From Papaver somniferum (lineage: Eukaryota; Streptophyta; Magnoliopsida; Ranunculales; Papaveraceae): a DNA stretch of 64,000 bases. The stretch is taken from contig NC_039368.1 in the NCBI RefSeq assembly GCF_003573695.1, positions 86,208,455 through 86,272,454 of the forward strand. Reading direction: 5' to 3'. The notes under the pieces are model-generated. The model was not told where the DNA came from, did not search any database, and saw only the letters and a program-made list of their open reading frames with translations. Each line of letters opens with the position of its first letter. The stretch's first letter is position 1. Made by a program: the position numbers and the translations under genes. Positions 53,962 through 64,000 of this stretch are shown piece by piece.

Positions 53962-55589
53962 ATTCTTTAATTTATCAACGATAAATATTAAATAAATATA
54001 AATTTTTTTAAAAGTGGTAGGAGAAATAATACCTTCTAATATTAAAACTAATTAGTAAATTTAACATTACATTTATGTCTAATAGTAAAAATTTACTTAC
54101 ATTTACATGGAGAGAGTCTCCGGCGACAAATCTGGAGATCGACTCTCTCTCATTTTGTTTGCATATCATCTTAGGTTTTCATCTTTCGTTTCTTCTTGCA
54201 TATTATGCATCTTTTTCTTTGCATCCCTGCATTTTCGAGGTTTTCATGCTTCCATTTATTAGGGTTTTTTTTTATTGTTTTGATACAATTTTTCTTTTAC
54301 TCATTATCTTCTCTCTTTTTGTTTTAGGTTTTTTTTTCAAGCTTCTTTGTTTTCCTTGGCATCATCCCATGGATCCCAGAACCTGTAGCGCCTCCAAAGC
54401 TAGCAGCTGATTAATCCAAGAGATCAATTAAATAAAAAGGCACCAAAAATCTAAATCATTTACTTAAACATTTTATTAAGAAATCTGCTATAAACTTAAT
54501 CCAAAAACTATCCCGCTCTGGAATATATATATATACACAAGAACTCCTCTCAAATGATACATATACAATAGTCATTTGGTTTGCAAATAAAACATACAAT
54601 ATAATGAACATATCCGAAGTTAACCAAATAATGAACTCATCCCTTGAAGCTTTCGCTACGCAACTCTGATCTGTCTCTGAAACTGAAAGTGGGAATGGGT
54701 GTGCACATCATACCTAAAAGGGGTGCCCAGTAGGAATAACATTTAACTTTCAAGTAATCACTGGAATGATCTAGAAAACAAATACATGTTTTTTTCCTAA
54801 ACATTCAAAGATAATAAATTCCCAGAAATAAACAATCATGTATATGGAACTAACTCCTTCATCAAAAAATGTATAATATGGTATCAACCATTTACACACC
54901 TAGATAATAATACTACGGTGTATCGCCCTAGCCATTGCATAAAAGTTGAAAGTAAGTAGGTATAAAAGAAGGAGCAGTATCCTATATACCACAGATGGAA
55001 ATTTTTATTTCCAAATACTCAAATGAAATTTTTTATTTCCCAAACAAACATTACAATTCCTTTCCAAATAATGGAAAGATTAAAAGAGATAACAGAACTT
55101 TCGGAATTAAAACTAAACAATGCAAGGATTACACAATCAGACAATGCATGAATTTGTTAAACATAAACTTTGGTAAAAGAAAACAACAATAATCACAAAA
55201 GAGTTAAATATAAATTCCCACCTCTTTTGATGAAAAACCACGCCTACCTCGAGATCCACGATCCACTGGTTCATCCTTTGAATTGATCGTTGTTAATAAA
55301 GACTAACTGTTAATTACACAAAAACTCTAAGAATCTAGCCAAAATGGATCACACAAGAATCATACAAGTTTATCTAATGGTTCTAAGCCCATTTATTGTT
55401 CTTCACCGTTTTATTCTCTTACTTTAATAAGTCTAAAGTTTACTAATTCACTCGGATTGGTTCTATAATCCAATAGATAAGTCTCAATAATATCTACAAC
55501 TTTGTAGAAGAAACCAAAGTCTAATTCGGACCACAAGAGGTCCAAAACATCTAATTAAGAAAACTTCCCTAAGCCCAAGTCCACCAAAG
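53962..55589. other. No gene supported
   Basis: AT-rich DNA. An open frame at 54075-54410 is hydrophobic and Phe/Leu-rich but reads like pyrimidine-rich untranslated sequence, so it was not called. An (AT)n run lies near 54522-54534. Confidence 0.35.
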
Positions 55590-55800
55590 TCAACTAACAG
55601 TCACCAACGGTCAAAGTTCAACTAGCGGTCAACGCCAGTCAAAAGACAAGTCAGTGGTCAACTGAGGTCATGGTCAAAAGTTAAAGTCCAACTCGGTCAC
55701 ACTGACTCACTCTGAGTCAAACTGATTCAACTCAGGTTAACAAGGTCAACTCGACTCAGTCAGATATTTGAGTCAGGGTAAACTAGACCAGTCAGCCAAC
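55590..55800. repeat. GTCAA-rich degenerate repeat
   Basis: GTCAA, GGTCAAC and ACTCAGTCA variants recur roughly every 10-15 bp, for example GTCACCAACGGTCAAAGTTC. On the minus strand these read TTGAC, the W-box core of WRKY factors. The regular spacing points to a decayed short tandem repeat rather than a promoter. Confidence 0.6.
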
Positions 55801-56567
55801 TAACTAAATGAAAGATACGGGACCTAAGCCAAAGCACAAGTTAAGCTCATACTAAGCAACATTCCTCCCTTCCCTAGCTTCATCAAAGTCTACTTCATAA
55901 CATTTTAAATCTACCAAACTAAAATTATACATTCATTATTAAACAAACTTTGAACTTCAATTACAAATGCAAACTAAGTTTACCTGCAATTGCAGCTTTA
56001 GGAAAAACTCAGATCATCTCAACTCAAACACACTATTTCAGATTCATCTTCTTATCTACACATCATATGAAAATTGCAAACACCATCACAAATACAATTA
56101 TAATTACATCCCCACTGGGTACAACTATTTCCATCAACATTCAAGTCCATACATACCACCCTGCATCCCATCTTGTTGTACCTCATTTCAGAACTACCAC
56201 GAGTTATTCCATGTTCTACATCACTCAAATATAACACACCAGCACCAGTACTAGTTGTAATGTCATTATCTCCAATTCTATTTCAACACACATCCATCCA
56301 TAATTTAGTTAAAATCATTTTCATTACAACTTACAGTTTCAACTACACATCTCCTGCTCCATACATTCTAAACTCTCCTACAATTCGAGAAACTCCAACT
56401 CCATTCACTTTACAAGACTATCTTCACTATAACACACAACTCAACTTTGTAACTGAAACTCCAGTTCTGCAACAACCAACACACCCCTATAACAAATCGT
56501 CGAAGTCAATTCCAACACCAACATCATCATCTCAAAGACAACACCAATATCTGCAGAACTAGCTCAG
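55801..56567. other. No gene recognised
   Basis: AC-rich, AT-rich sequence. Several overlapping open frames exist because stop codons are rare in such composition, and none has a domain. Confidence 0.35.
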
Positions 56568-59500
56568 TAGACCCGTCAATGGATATCTGTTATCCGTTAG
56601 CCGAATCTGATTATCCGGTTTCTGTTAGGTTTAGTTCTGTTATATCGGTAATCGGTTATCCGTAACCGATAATGTAGCGGATATTTTTATCCTACCGTGA
56701 CGGTACCAGTTGGGCTATTTCCCTTAGCCTTATTTTCGATATCCGCTAACATGTGACTAGCACGTATAAATTCTTATACCTAGGTTAATATACTTCGACA
56801 AAATCACTTCTTCAGCTGGTTCAGTCAACACAAACGAGAAAAAAAAAAGAAGAAAAACTCACCTCTCGTCTCCTTCCTTTCAATTCGAGCAAAATCATCA
56901 TCTTCTCTATGCAAATCATGTGTGATTACTGATTAAAAAACTAGGGTTATATTCTTGTATTTCTTTTGAGTTTAATTTCAATCCTTAAAACTAAATTTTC
57001 TATTTAGGGTTTCTGAAATTAGGGTTTTCAGAACAGATTGAGATTCGGGAAATTAATCATGTCCCAAAGCGAAAGAGGAGCATCCAATCATGTTGGTTTA
57101 TCAAGCAATCTCTCACTTTCAGTTGCATCTCAATTACCTTATGTATCAAACCAAGTTCAAGGTAGTATTGTACCTCCAACATAAGAAGCAGAAGCAAAAA
57201 TAGAAGTAAATGAAGATCCAATTATAGATGGAGAAAAGAAAAACTACATGCAGTTTGGTCTGATGCATGAAATTATTTTGAAAGTTTAATTGGAAAGAAG
57301 ATGGTAAAAGGTAAGGAGATTGGGATACTTATAGTTGAATGCAAACATTGTAAGAGGATAATGGCTGCACCTAGTAACCAAGGAACCGGCAAATTGCATT
57401 ACCATGCTAAAACCTGCAAAGAAAATCCTGAGAACAAGAAAGGACAAAGAAAGATTACTACAATCAAAACAGGAAAGTGCACAAACTAAGTTAGCTAATT
57501 GGAAATATGATGCCGATGCTACTAGGATACTTTTTGTCATGATGATTGCTAAACATGGTTATCCAATTACTATAGTTGAGCATCCATATTTTGTTGAATT
57601 TGTGAAGTATTTAAATCCTGCTGCTAAGCTTTACACTAGGAATACAGTTAGGGAAGATATCATGAAACTAAGAACTGAGTTCAAACTGCAATTACGAGAA
57701 CAATTTAACACAATTACATCTAAGTGTAGTTTAACAACAGATATGTGGTCATGTAAGCATACAAAAGATGGTTATTGTTGTATGACAATGCATTACATAT
57801 ATGATGAGTGGAAACTGATTAAGAGAACACTAGCATATACTTTAGTGCCATCACCACATTCTAGAGAAGTTCTAGCATCTATAGTGAAATCAGTATGTCT
57901 AAATTGGAACATAGACATTAAGCTTTTTGTTGTATCCGCTGACAATGCTAGTTCTAACAATGTTATGATGGAAAATCTGAAGAAATGGCTTGATAGCAAA
58001 GATTGTTTAGTTATTAATGGGGATATGTTCTAAATGAGGTGTAGTAATCATGTATTGCACTTGATTGTAGGGTGTGGAATGAGAGTGGATGCTCCATTTA
58101 TAGATGCAGTTAAAGAGTGTACAAAAAATGTCAAGTCAAGTCAGGCTAGAAAAGAGAGATTTGAATGTGCTATTTCCCAAGTTAAGCTTCCTGATTCAAG
58201 ATATGTGGGTTTAGATGTGGATACCAGGTGGAACTCTACCTTTAAGATGCTAAAGGATGCAATTTTCTGAGACAAGCTTTCGTTAGGCTAACTGATTTGG
58301 GTAATGACTTCAAGATACTACCAACTTCTAAGGAGTGGCAACAAGAAGTACATATATGTGAATGTTTGAAATTGTTTGATGTCATTTCAACCATATTTGC
58401 TGGGATTGAGTATCCCACAACAAATTTGTATTATAATGGGGTGCAAGAAGTTAATATATGCATTAAGATCTGGGAATCAAGTGAGCATGAGTATATCAGA
58501 GACATGGCCAAGAATATGAGGATGAAATTTAATGGCTACTGGAAAGAAAGTAACACTTTGATGGGCATTGGGGTTGTTTTAGATCCAAGGTACAAGGCTA
58601 AATGGGTGGAGTTTGTTATGAAGAGAGTATATAGAGTGGAAAACTATCAAAGTCACTATCTCAAATTTGAGCTTGAACTCAATGCTCTTTTCTGTGCTTA
58701 TGAAACCAACACTACAGCTCCAAATTATTTTGATACTGGAATGCATTCAGCTGGAATTGAGATATCTGCAGGTACAACAACATCATATGAATTTGGTTAT
58801 GATGATTTTATTATGGAAAAAAATATGTTTGAGGTTGAGAAGTCAGAATTGGAGACATACTTCGCAGAACCAGTTATTCCTAAAAGCACAACCACTGAAG
58901 AAATGAGGTTTGATATCTTAAGTTGGTGGAAGAATCATGCTCCTAAGTACCCAACTCTCTCAAGTATTGCAACAGATATATTGGCAGTTCCAATGACAAG
59001 TGTAGCATCATAATCTATGTTTAAAATTGGTGGCAGGGTTCTCACATGTCACAAGAGTTCATTAGCTCCAGAACTTGTTGAAGAATTACTTTGTTTGGGT
59101 GACTGGCTGCGAGATCTCACTCTCAATGACAGTGATAGTTGTGTTACTGGTAAGTTTCCTTAATATTAATCTTTTATTTGGTTTTATATTTATTGGCTTA
59201 TTGCACTGACATTTCCATCTTAATCTCTAACACTTTTGATTTTCCTTTCAAAATGCATAAGTTGAGGACTAAGGAGTAAGGAGGAATGCATTTGCAGATG
59301 CAGTTGGCAATGGAGAATCTGGAGATGGAGGAATGCATTTGCAGCTGTTGCAACAAATGGAGATGGAGTTCCTTTAATCCTTTGTCTTTTCTTTTGCAAA
59401 AACATGGTTTTTTCTTTTGCTAAAACATCTGAAGATTTTGAACATGTAATTTGGTTTAGAACATGAACATTTGTATTTTCTTTTTGTGTGTCATGGATTT

Positions 59501-59730
59501 AGAACTTGTTTTCTTGGATTTAGAAGTTTTTCTGTGTTTTAAAATTGTTTTTTGTTTGTCATACGACTTACCGGATGGTACCGGAAAAATATTCGTTATC
59601 CGGTAAATCCAACGTAACGGTAATGGTTTTGAATTTCAGATTTCCATCGGAACTTAACGGATATCGTTTATCCGCTAATTTTAATGGCAACGGCGGCCGC
59701 CGAGCCAATATCTGTTACGTTAAGTCCCTA
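56568..59730 (+). mobile_element. hAT element, about 3.2 kb
   Basis: Subterminal repeats of TTATCCG/CGGATA on both sides (56580-56700 and 59575-59680) enclose a hAT transposase gene. The left end TAGACCCGTCAATGG is of hAT type; the right end is less clear. Flanks AGCTCAG and AACTCAG near the two ends could be the mutated 8-bp duplication. The boundaries are approximate. Confidence 0.65.
57060..59145 (+). pseudogene. hAT transposase (RICESLEEPER/DAYSLEEPER-like), with stops
   Basis: From ATG 57060 (MSQSERGASNH) the reading is broken early by a TAA near 57182 and a TGA near 57270. A BED-type zinc finger follows (CKHCKRIMAAPSNQGTG ... HYHAKTC). A frame change near 57400-57490 leads into the transposase body with CSLTTDMWSCKHTKDGYCCMT, the RNase H-like core start, and FVVSADNASSNN. 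Stops lie at 58033-58035 and 58268-58270. The middle domain (about 58297-59011) has IGVVLDPRYKAKW. The C-terminal dimerisation domain (YPTLSSIATDILAVP, then GGRVLT) is interrupted by a TAA near 59011 where relatives have Glu. It ends near 59145. Inactive, though the finger and DDE surroundings are well kept. Confidence 0.88.
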
Positions 59731-60980
59731 AACTCAGGTCTCAACCTGTAATTATATTATACCCATTAACAATTAACACCAACCGTCAAGTTGTTGCGTC
59801 CAAACACCAACACACATCCAAATCTAAATCTCTAACATCTCAATTTATTACATATGCAATTTCATCTGATACTTTTGAATGCAATCTGATAGTTTCATAA
59901 ATTCAACTATAGAACTTTCATAAGTTTACTTAGATTATAGAGAAGAACAATTACCTCAATTCAGTTTCAGCCTAACAATTGACTTCCGCAGTTGAACCAG
60001 ATTCTTCTTTGCTTTTCACTCAATCCAGTAATTTGTTTTAAAACCATCACCTCTCTTTCTGTCCAATTCCTAAACCCTACGATAATTCTCAATCCTCAAG
60101 AACAGAACCCCAATTCCTAATAAACCCATCTCTGATCTTTCTCTTAAACTCTCAATTTCATCTTTCAATCCTTCTTATGAAATTCTCCAAAACCTTATTT
60201 GCCAATTTCTCGAATTATATCACCTGAGAATCAAATCTTCAAATCAGCAGTATAATTATCTTCTTCAAGTTCTATTCTTAAACCCCAAATTTAATCATTC
60301 GATTCCATACCCATTTTCTCAGGAATCCTCCATAAACTCATCTCACATGAACCCTAACTTCCAACTCTATTCAATCTATCGTTTCTTCTTTGAGATTCGT
60401 AACAACATCATCTCCCCCATCATCTACTCAACAAAACCATCTCTTTTTCTTGATTGATTGCCACAAAAATTCATAAGAAGAAGAATAGAGAAGGACGCAA
60501 GGAGGAGGAAAGAGAAAGATAAGTAGAAAATGATAGAAATAATGTTTTCTCCTCGACCCGGTTTGGGTTATACAAATCAAAGTTACTAAGGCACCTTAAG
60601 AATGGACAAAGGCATCCAAATGTATATTCTAGAATGAAGAGGTTCCCGAAGAAGAGATATTCGGTTGTTTAGAAGCACTTACTTATGAAATGACCAATTT
60701 ACCGTTTTCACTAACACGAAGATATCTTATTGACACTTTTTCGGGATCTATTAAACGGTAGTAGTTTCATATCTAAATCTTTGTTAAACTAATTTTATTA
60801 GTTACCGTTCGTGTTAAACTAATCGAGTTATTATCGACTAATTCGTCCATTGACTAGTCTAATAGCGTTGACGAGCTTGAGGGTCCTTACAGAACCCTCT
60901 CATCCTATTTTCCCCTTCTAACCCTTTCTTTTGACCTGGTTTTTTTAATTTTATTTTGTTGCAGCTGTTTCAGCAGTTTT
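59731..60980. other. No gene recognised
   Basis: Mostly AT-rich, with pyrimidine-rich stretches at 60000-60480 that read as a purine-rich leader on the minus strand, ending in GAAGAAGAATAGAGAAGG-like sequence near 60490. A host transcript start on the minus strand is possible but no coding exon could be tied to it. Confidence 0.3.
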
Positions 60981-62640
60981 ATGGTTATGCCGAGAACTGA
61001 AGCTATCTCGTCCTTTCAAGATCATATTTATGAATTTGAAGGTTGTGCATCTTCATCTCAGGTCTCTAAAGATGCTTACCTTGCTTGTCCTTTCAATGAT
61101 TATGATGGTTGTCGTAATGATGTTGCTAGAAGAGGGTTCCATAGTGGTTCTGTGCTCAAACACATCAATGATTGGCATTTGTCAACTGTGGAGTGCAAGG
61201 TTGTCTGCAGAAATAGAATTATCAAAGATAGTGAACTATATATGGATTTGGAGAGGGTTTTAGTGCACCTGGAGATGTGGTTGTGCTTTCCTTGCATGCG
61301 CGTCTAATCTTGGAAGAGGCCTTGTCGTGGTCATGGTGCTGATATAGTTTTAGGGACATTCAATGGTATAAATGTTGACTTTTTGATCCATGGATGCAAG
61401 TCACACTCCCCTGACATTTATGATCCATACAATACTGATGCTGAGGGGGGGGGGGGGGGGGGGGGGGGTTAATGATTCTTACAGTGAAGTTGTTAGACAC
61501 TGTTTTTTATATCCAAATTCCTATGATAGCCAACATTCCACCCCTTTGCAGACTCAGTTTCTCTAGGACCTTAAAGGCCACATTGGACAGGGTTTTTCTC
61601 AAACCTTCATACTTGTCTTCTTGGATGCACTTGTTATTGTTTCCTTTTTGTACTTTTCATATGTGTACGCTTAAGTCCTCAATGGAGGAGAGGTATGGTA
61701 CTATAAGAAGGCTACAAATAGAAGCATTAATCGATCTCTGTTGCAGTGGAAATAAACACATGGTTGTTTCCATATGGTTCACAAGTTGCTCGAGTTTTCT
61801 AAACAGATTCAGAAGCAGAAGAAGTACAACAAAGGGAGGAAGGGTAAGTCTAACATCCATGCCTGCAGTAGGAAATTAAGGTACGAACATTACAACGCCG
61901 TCATTCGTGTCATATCCTCTAAAGGTGTATCTCCTTCGACCACTGATACTCTTCATGAGCTCTGGAAAAAGCACCTTCCTGGCCCGCCACCAGTCATCCT
62001 AAATGATCATGTTGGTGTTGCGGCAGTGTGAGCCGACTCCGGTTCAATGCTTACTGCCTTAAGAGCTTTCGAAGGGCACGTCATGAAGAAGAGATAGTTT
62101 GATGGCACAACACTTGTTAGATGCTTTGAGTTTTCCGACTTTTGCTTTTGCAGATGACTTACTAGTTTCCATTACGGGTGTCATAAATTTGTGGCGAGCA
62201 GGTAAGTGCCCCACGGTTCTAGGTGAATATATTGAAAGTGTACCTATAACTCATGTTCAACCAAATGGAGGGCTGAGACCAATATCTATTGGCCCAATTT
62301 GGCGCAAATTGTGTTCCAAAATTGCAGCCACATATGTCAGCAAGGAAATGACTTCTTACCTAGGCGATTATCAGTTTGTGGTTAGAATTCCTTGCGGTGG
62401 GGAAGGGATCTTGCACTCGGCTAACAAACTTCTCGAGTTGAAGGGTGACCACATTGATATGTCTATGCTACTTATCTACTTCACGAACGCCTTTAACATG
62501 GCTTATTGTTCCACTATGGTTCGAGAAGTCCGTCGCATGTGCCCTTGTATCTCAAATTGGGTGGATTTTTGTCATCAACACAGCCCGCTTGTTCTACAAA
62601 AAGTTTACTATTTCTTTTTCGCAAGGTGTCCAACAAAGAT
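60981..62640 (+). pseudogene. RTE-like LINE reverse transcriptase, degenerate
   Basis: The first segment (60981-61307) has a zinc-finger-like CPFNDYDGCRN ... HSGSVLKHINDWH. A second segment near 61850-62000 (RYEHYNAVIRVI, ELWKKHLPGPPP) is the linker before the reverse transcriptase in this plant family. The RT begins near 62255 with NGGLRPISIGPIWRKL and continues with VRIPCGGEGILHSANKLLE and MLLIYFTNAFNM. In the last motif the catalytic Asp of the palm is replaced by Tyr. The sequence ends at SQGVQQ-like residues near 62630, before the second catalytic motif, where another repeat begins. Several frame changes and a poly-G run occur within it. Confidence 0.72.
61445..61468 (+). repeat. Poly-G run of 24
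   Basis: A homopolymer of 24 G inside the RTE-like pseudogene. It could form a G-quadruplex, and it could also be an assembly artefact, since such runs are rare in plant DNA. Confidence 0.9.
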
Positions 62641-64000
62641 GAAAAAACGGGGGTCTAACAACCACACCCAATTTTCGTTTGGCAATCTGAATAGACAAAC
62701 TCCAATATACGTTCAAGAGAATTAACTAGATAGTTAGACTTAATCTAAGAAAGATATATCAAGGAGTTAATATCTCTATCTATTTAATTCAATCTGCAAT
62801 CAATAAACAAGAATTCGCGAGCCCGATTGAATCTAAGAGATATAACTTGAACGGTACCAAAAACCAATGTTCAAGGATCAATCAATTTCAATAAACAACC
62901 AAAGGTTAGATTTCTCTGTAGATTGATTCAACGCACAACCTGTGATATTTCAATTATATAATAAAATATAATACAAAAAAAATAAAAATAACACAGACCC
63001 TATTTTGTTAACGAGGAAACCGCAAATACAGAAAAACCCCGGGACCTAGTCCATATTGAACACCACACTGTATTAAGTCGACACAGATACTAGCCTACTA
63101 CCAATGAACTTAGGACTGGACTGTAGTTGAACCCTAATCAATATCCCACTGATTCAAGGTACAATTGCGCTCCTTATGTCTCTGATTCCAGCAGGATACT
63201 ATGCACTTGATTCCCTTAGATGTTCTCACCCACAACAAATAGTTTCTACGACCCAAAGTCGAAGACTTGATAAACAAATATGTCTCGCACAGAAAATTTT
63301 ATAGATTGAATAAATTTGTCTCCCACAGAAATACCAAAGAGTTTTTGTTCCGTCTTTTTATAAATCAAGGTGAACATGAACCAATTGATAAACCAGACTT
63401 ATATTCCCGAAGAACAGCCTAATATTATCAATCACCTCACAATAATATTAATCGTATGGAAGCGCAAGATATTGTGGAATCACAAACGATGAGACGAAGA
63501 TGTTTGTGATTATTTTTTTTTATCTTGCCTATCGGAGAATAAATCTCGAGCAAATCTTAGAGAACATAGTACTCAACATGATAGAATCTGCAAGATCAGA
63601 ACACGCAACTACAAAGAAAATAGTTGGGTCTGGCTTCATAATCCCAATTAAGTCTTCAAGTCGTTAATGTACAGGGTTTTCCTGAAAAACCTAAGGTTAA
63701 AGGAGAACCGAATCCAGCTTATACAACTAGTATCACATAGGAGGTGTGGGAATTAGGTTTCCAAGTTGCTAGAGTTATCCTTTATATAGTTTTGAAATCA
63801 AGGTTTGCAATCAATGTTAGCTTAGTAACAAAGCATTCAATATTCACCTTTAGATGAAAACCTGATTTTCTTCAAGCTAATATCTTTTAACAGTTAGATC
63901 GAACTTAGCTTATCACACAAAATGAAAATCACTTTTCATTTAGGTTTGAGTAACCGTACCTAAAGATGTACACCGGGTTGGCTCAACAGTAGTTAACCAT
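62641..64000. mobile_element. Unclassified repeat running off the window, LTR-like
   Basis: The RTE-like gene is cut at about 62640 by TGAAAAAACGGGGGTC, after which the sequence changes character: non-coding, with poly-A runs near 62970 and many ACACAG/ATTGAATAA stretches. A left edge beginning TG and the abrupt interruption suggest an LTR or long non-coding element whose other end lies outside. No domain is visible and the class is unproven. Confidence 0.35.

Noticed and set aside
54075..54410. Hydrophobic 111-residue frame resembling a membrane protein
   Set aside because: The sequence is pyrimidine-rich and low-complexity; the Phe/Leu richness is a by-product of composition.
56173..56562. 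Plus-strand 129-residue Thr/Pro-rich frame
   Set aside because: Three overlapping frames are open in this AC-rich stretch, so stop-free length is not evidence of coding.
1..64000. CRISPR arrays, bacterial operons, or tRNA genes
   Set aside because: Repeat units here are not spacer-separated in CRISPR fashion, the genes have introns and plant domains, and no complete tRNA cloverleaf was found by eye.

Overview
The window is nuclear DNA from a flowering plant, most probably a eudicot. It is AT-rich, genes have GT-AG introns, and almost everything is plant transposable-element sequence: L1-type LINE with an RNase H domain, RTE-like LINE, Ty1/copia, Tat-lineage Ty3/gypsy, MULE, hAT, PIF/Harbinger-type MITE, captured plant-mobile-domain and ULP1-like sequence, and a 5S-like fragment. 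The species cannot be fixed from the sequence alone. The insertions are nested and mostly broken, which fits a repeat-rich intergenic region with perhaps one host-type gene at the left edge.

Left part (1-5.4 kb): a five-exon minus-strand gene model (804-2430) encodes a degenerate kinase-like segment followed by an IRE1/RNase L-type KEN ribonuclease domain. Next come an array of short TGCATAAC palindromes (3.8-4.3 kb) and a 229-bp unit repeated 2.5 times (4.76-5.34 kb). That unit is an inverted relative of the 5' leader of the element at 16.1-20.6 kb.

5.7-12.85 kb: two minus-strand LINE copies with a two-unit 314-bp repeat between them. Their target-site duplications are exchanged: one 14-bp duplication flanks the whole block, while a 17-bp duplication flanks the 314-bp repeats inside. 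This suggests homologous recombination between two insertions rather than two simple insertions. 13.3-15.4 kb holds a broken MULE transposase gene. 16.1-20.6 kb is an element with inverted ends that carries a plant-mobile-domain (PMD) gene fragment and arrays of GCCGAA/TTCGGC palindromes, flanked by an 86-bp direct repeat. 21.2-22.4 kb is a ULP1-like protease remnant.

Middle: 24.8-25.6 kb is a small inverted-repeat element. 26.1-33.3 kb is a complete but mutated copia element with 440-446 bp LTRs and a 54-bp repeat array in its leader. 33.8-35.0 kb is a MULE-like MITE that contains a hairpin with about 100-bp arms. 36.6-50.3 kb is a 13.7-kb Tat-lineage gypsy element on the minus strand with a 5-bp target duplication. 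Between its integrase and its 3' LTR it carries an intron-containing gene on the opposite strand (38.35-42.1 kb) with its own TATA-like sequence, encoding a protein with a proline- and basic-rich N-terminus and a coiled-coil C-terminus.

Right part: a Harbinger-type MITE (TTA duplication), a 5'-truncated LINE tail with its duplication, a 5S-rRNA-like segment of possible Cassandra type, a hAT MITE with an 8-bp duplication, a hAT transposase pseudogene (57.06-59.1 kb), a degenerate RTE-like reverse transcriptase (61-62.6 kb) with a 24-base poly-G run, and the start of another repeat running off the window. Only the KEN-domain gene and perhaps the antisense gene in the Tat element look like more than decaying element coding sequence.
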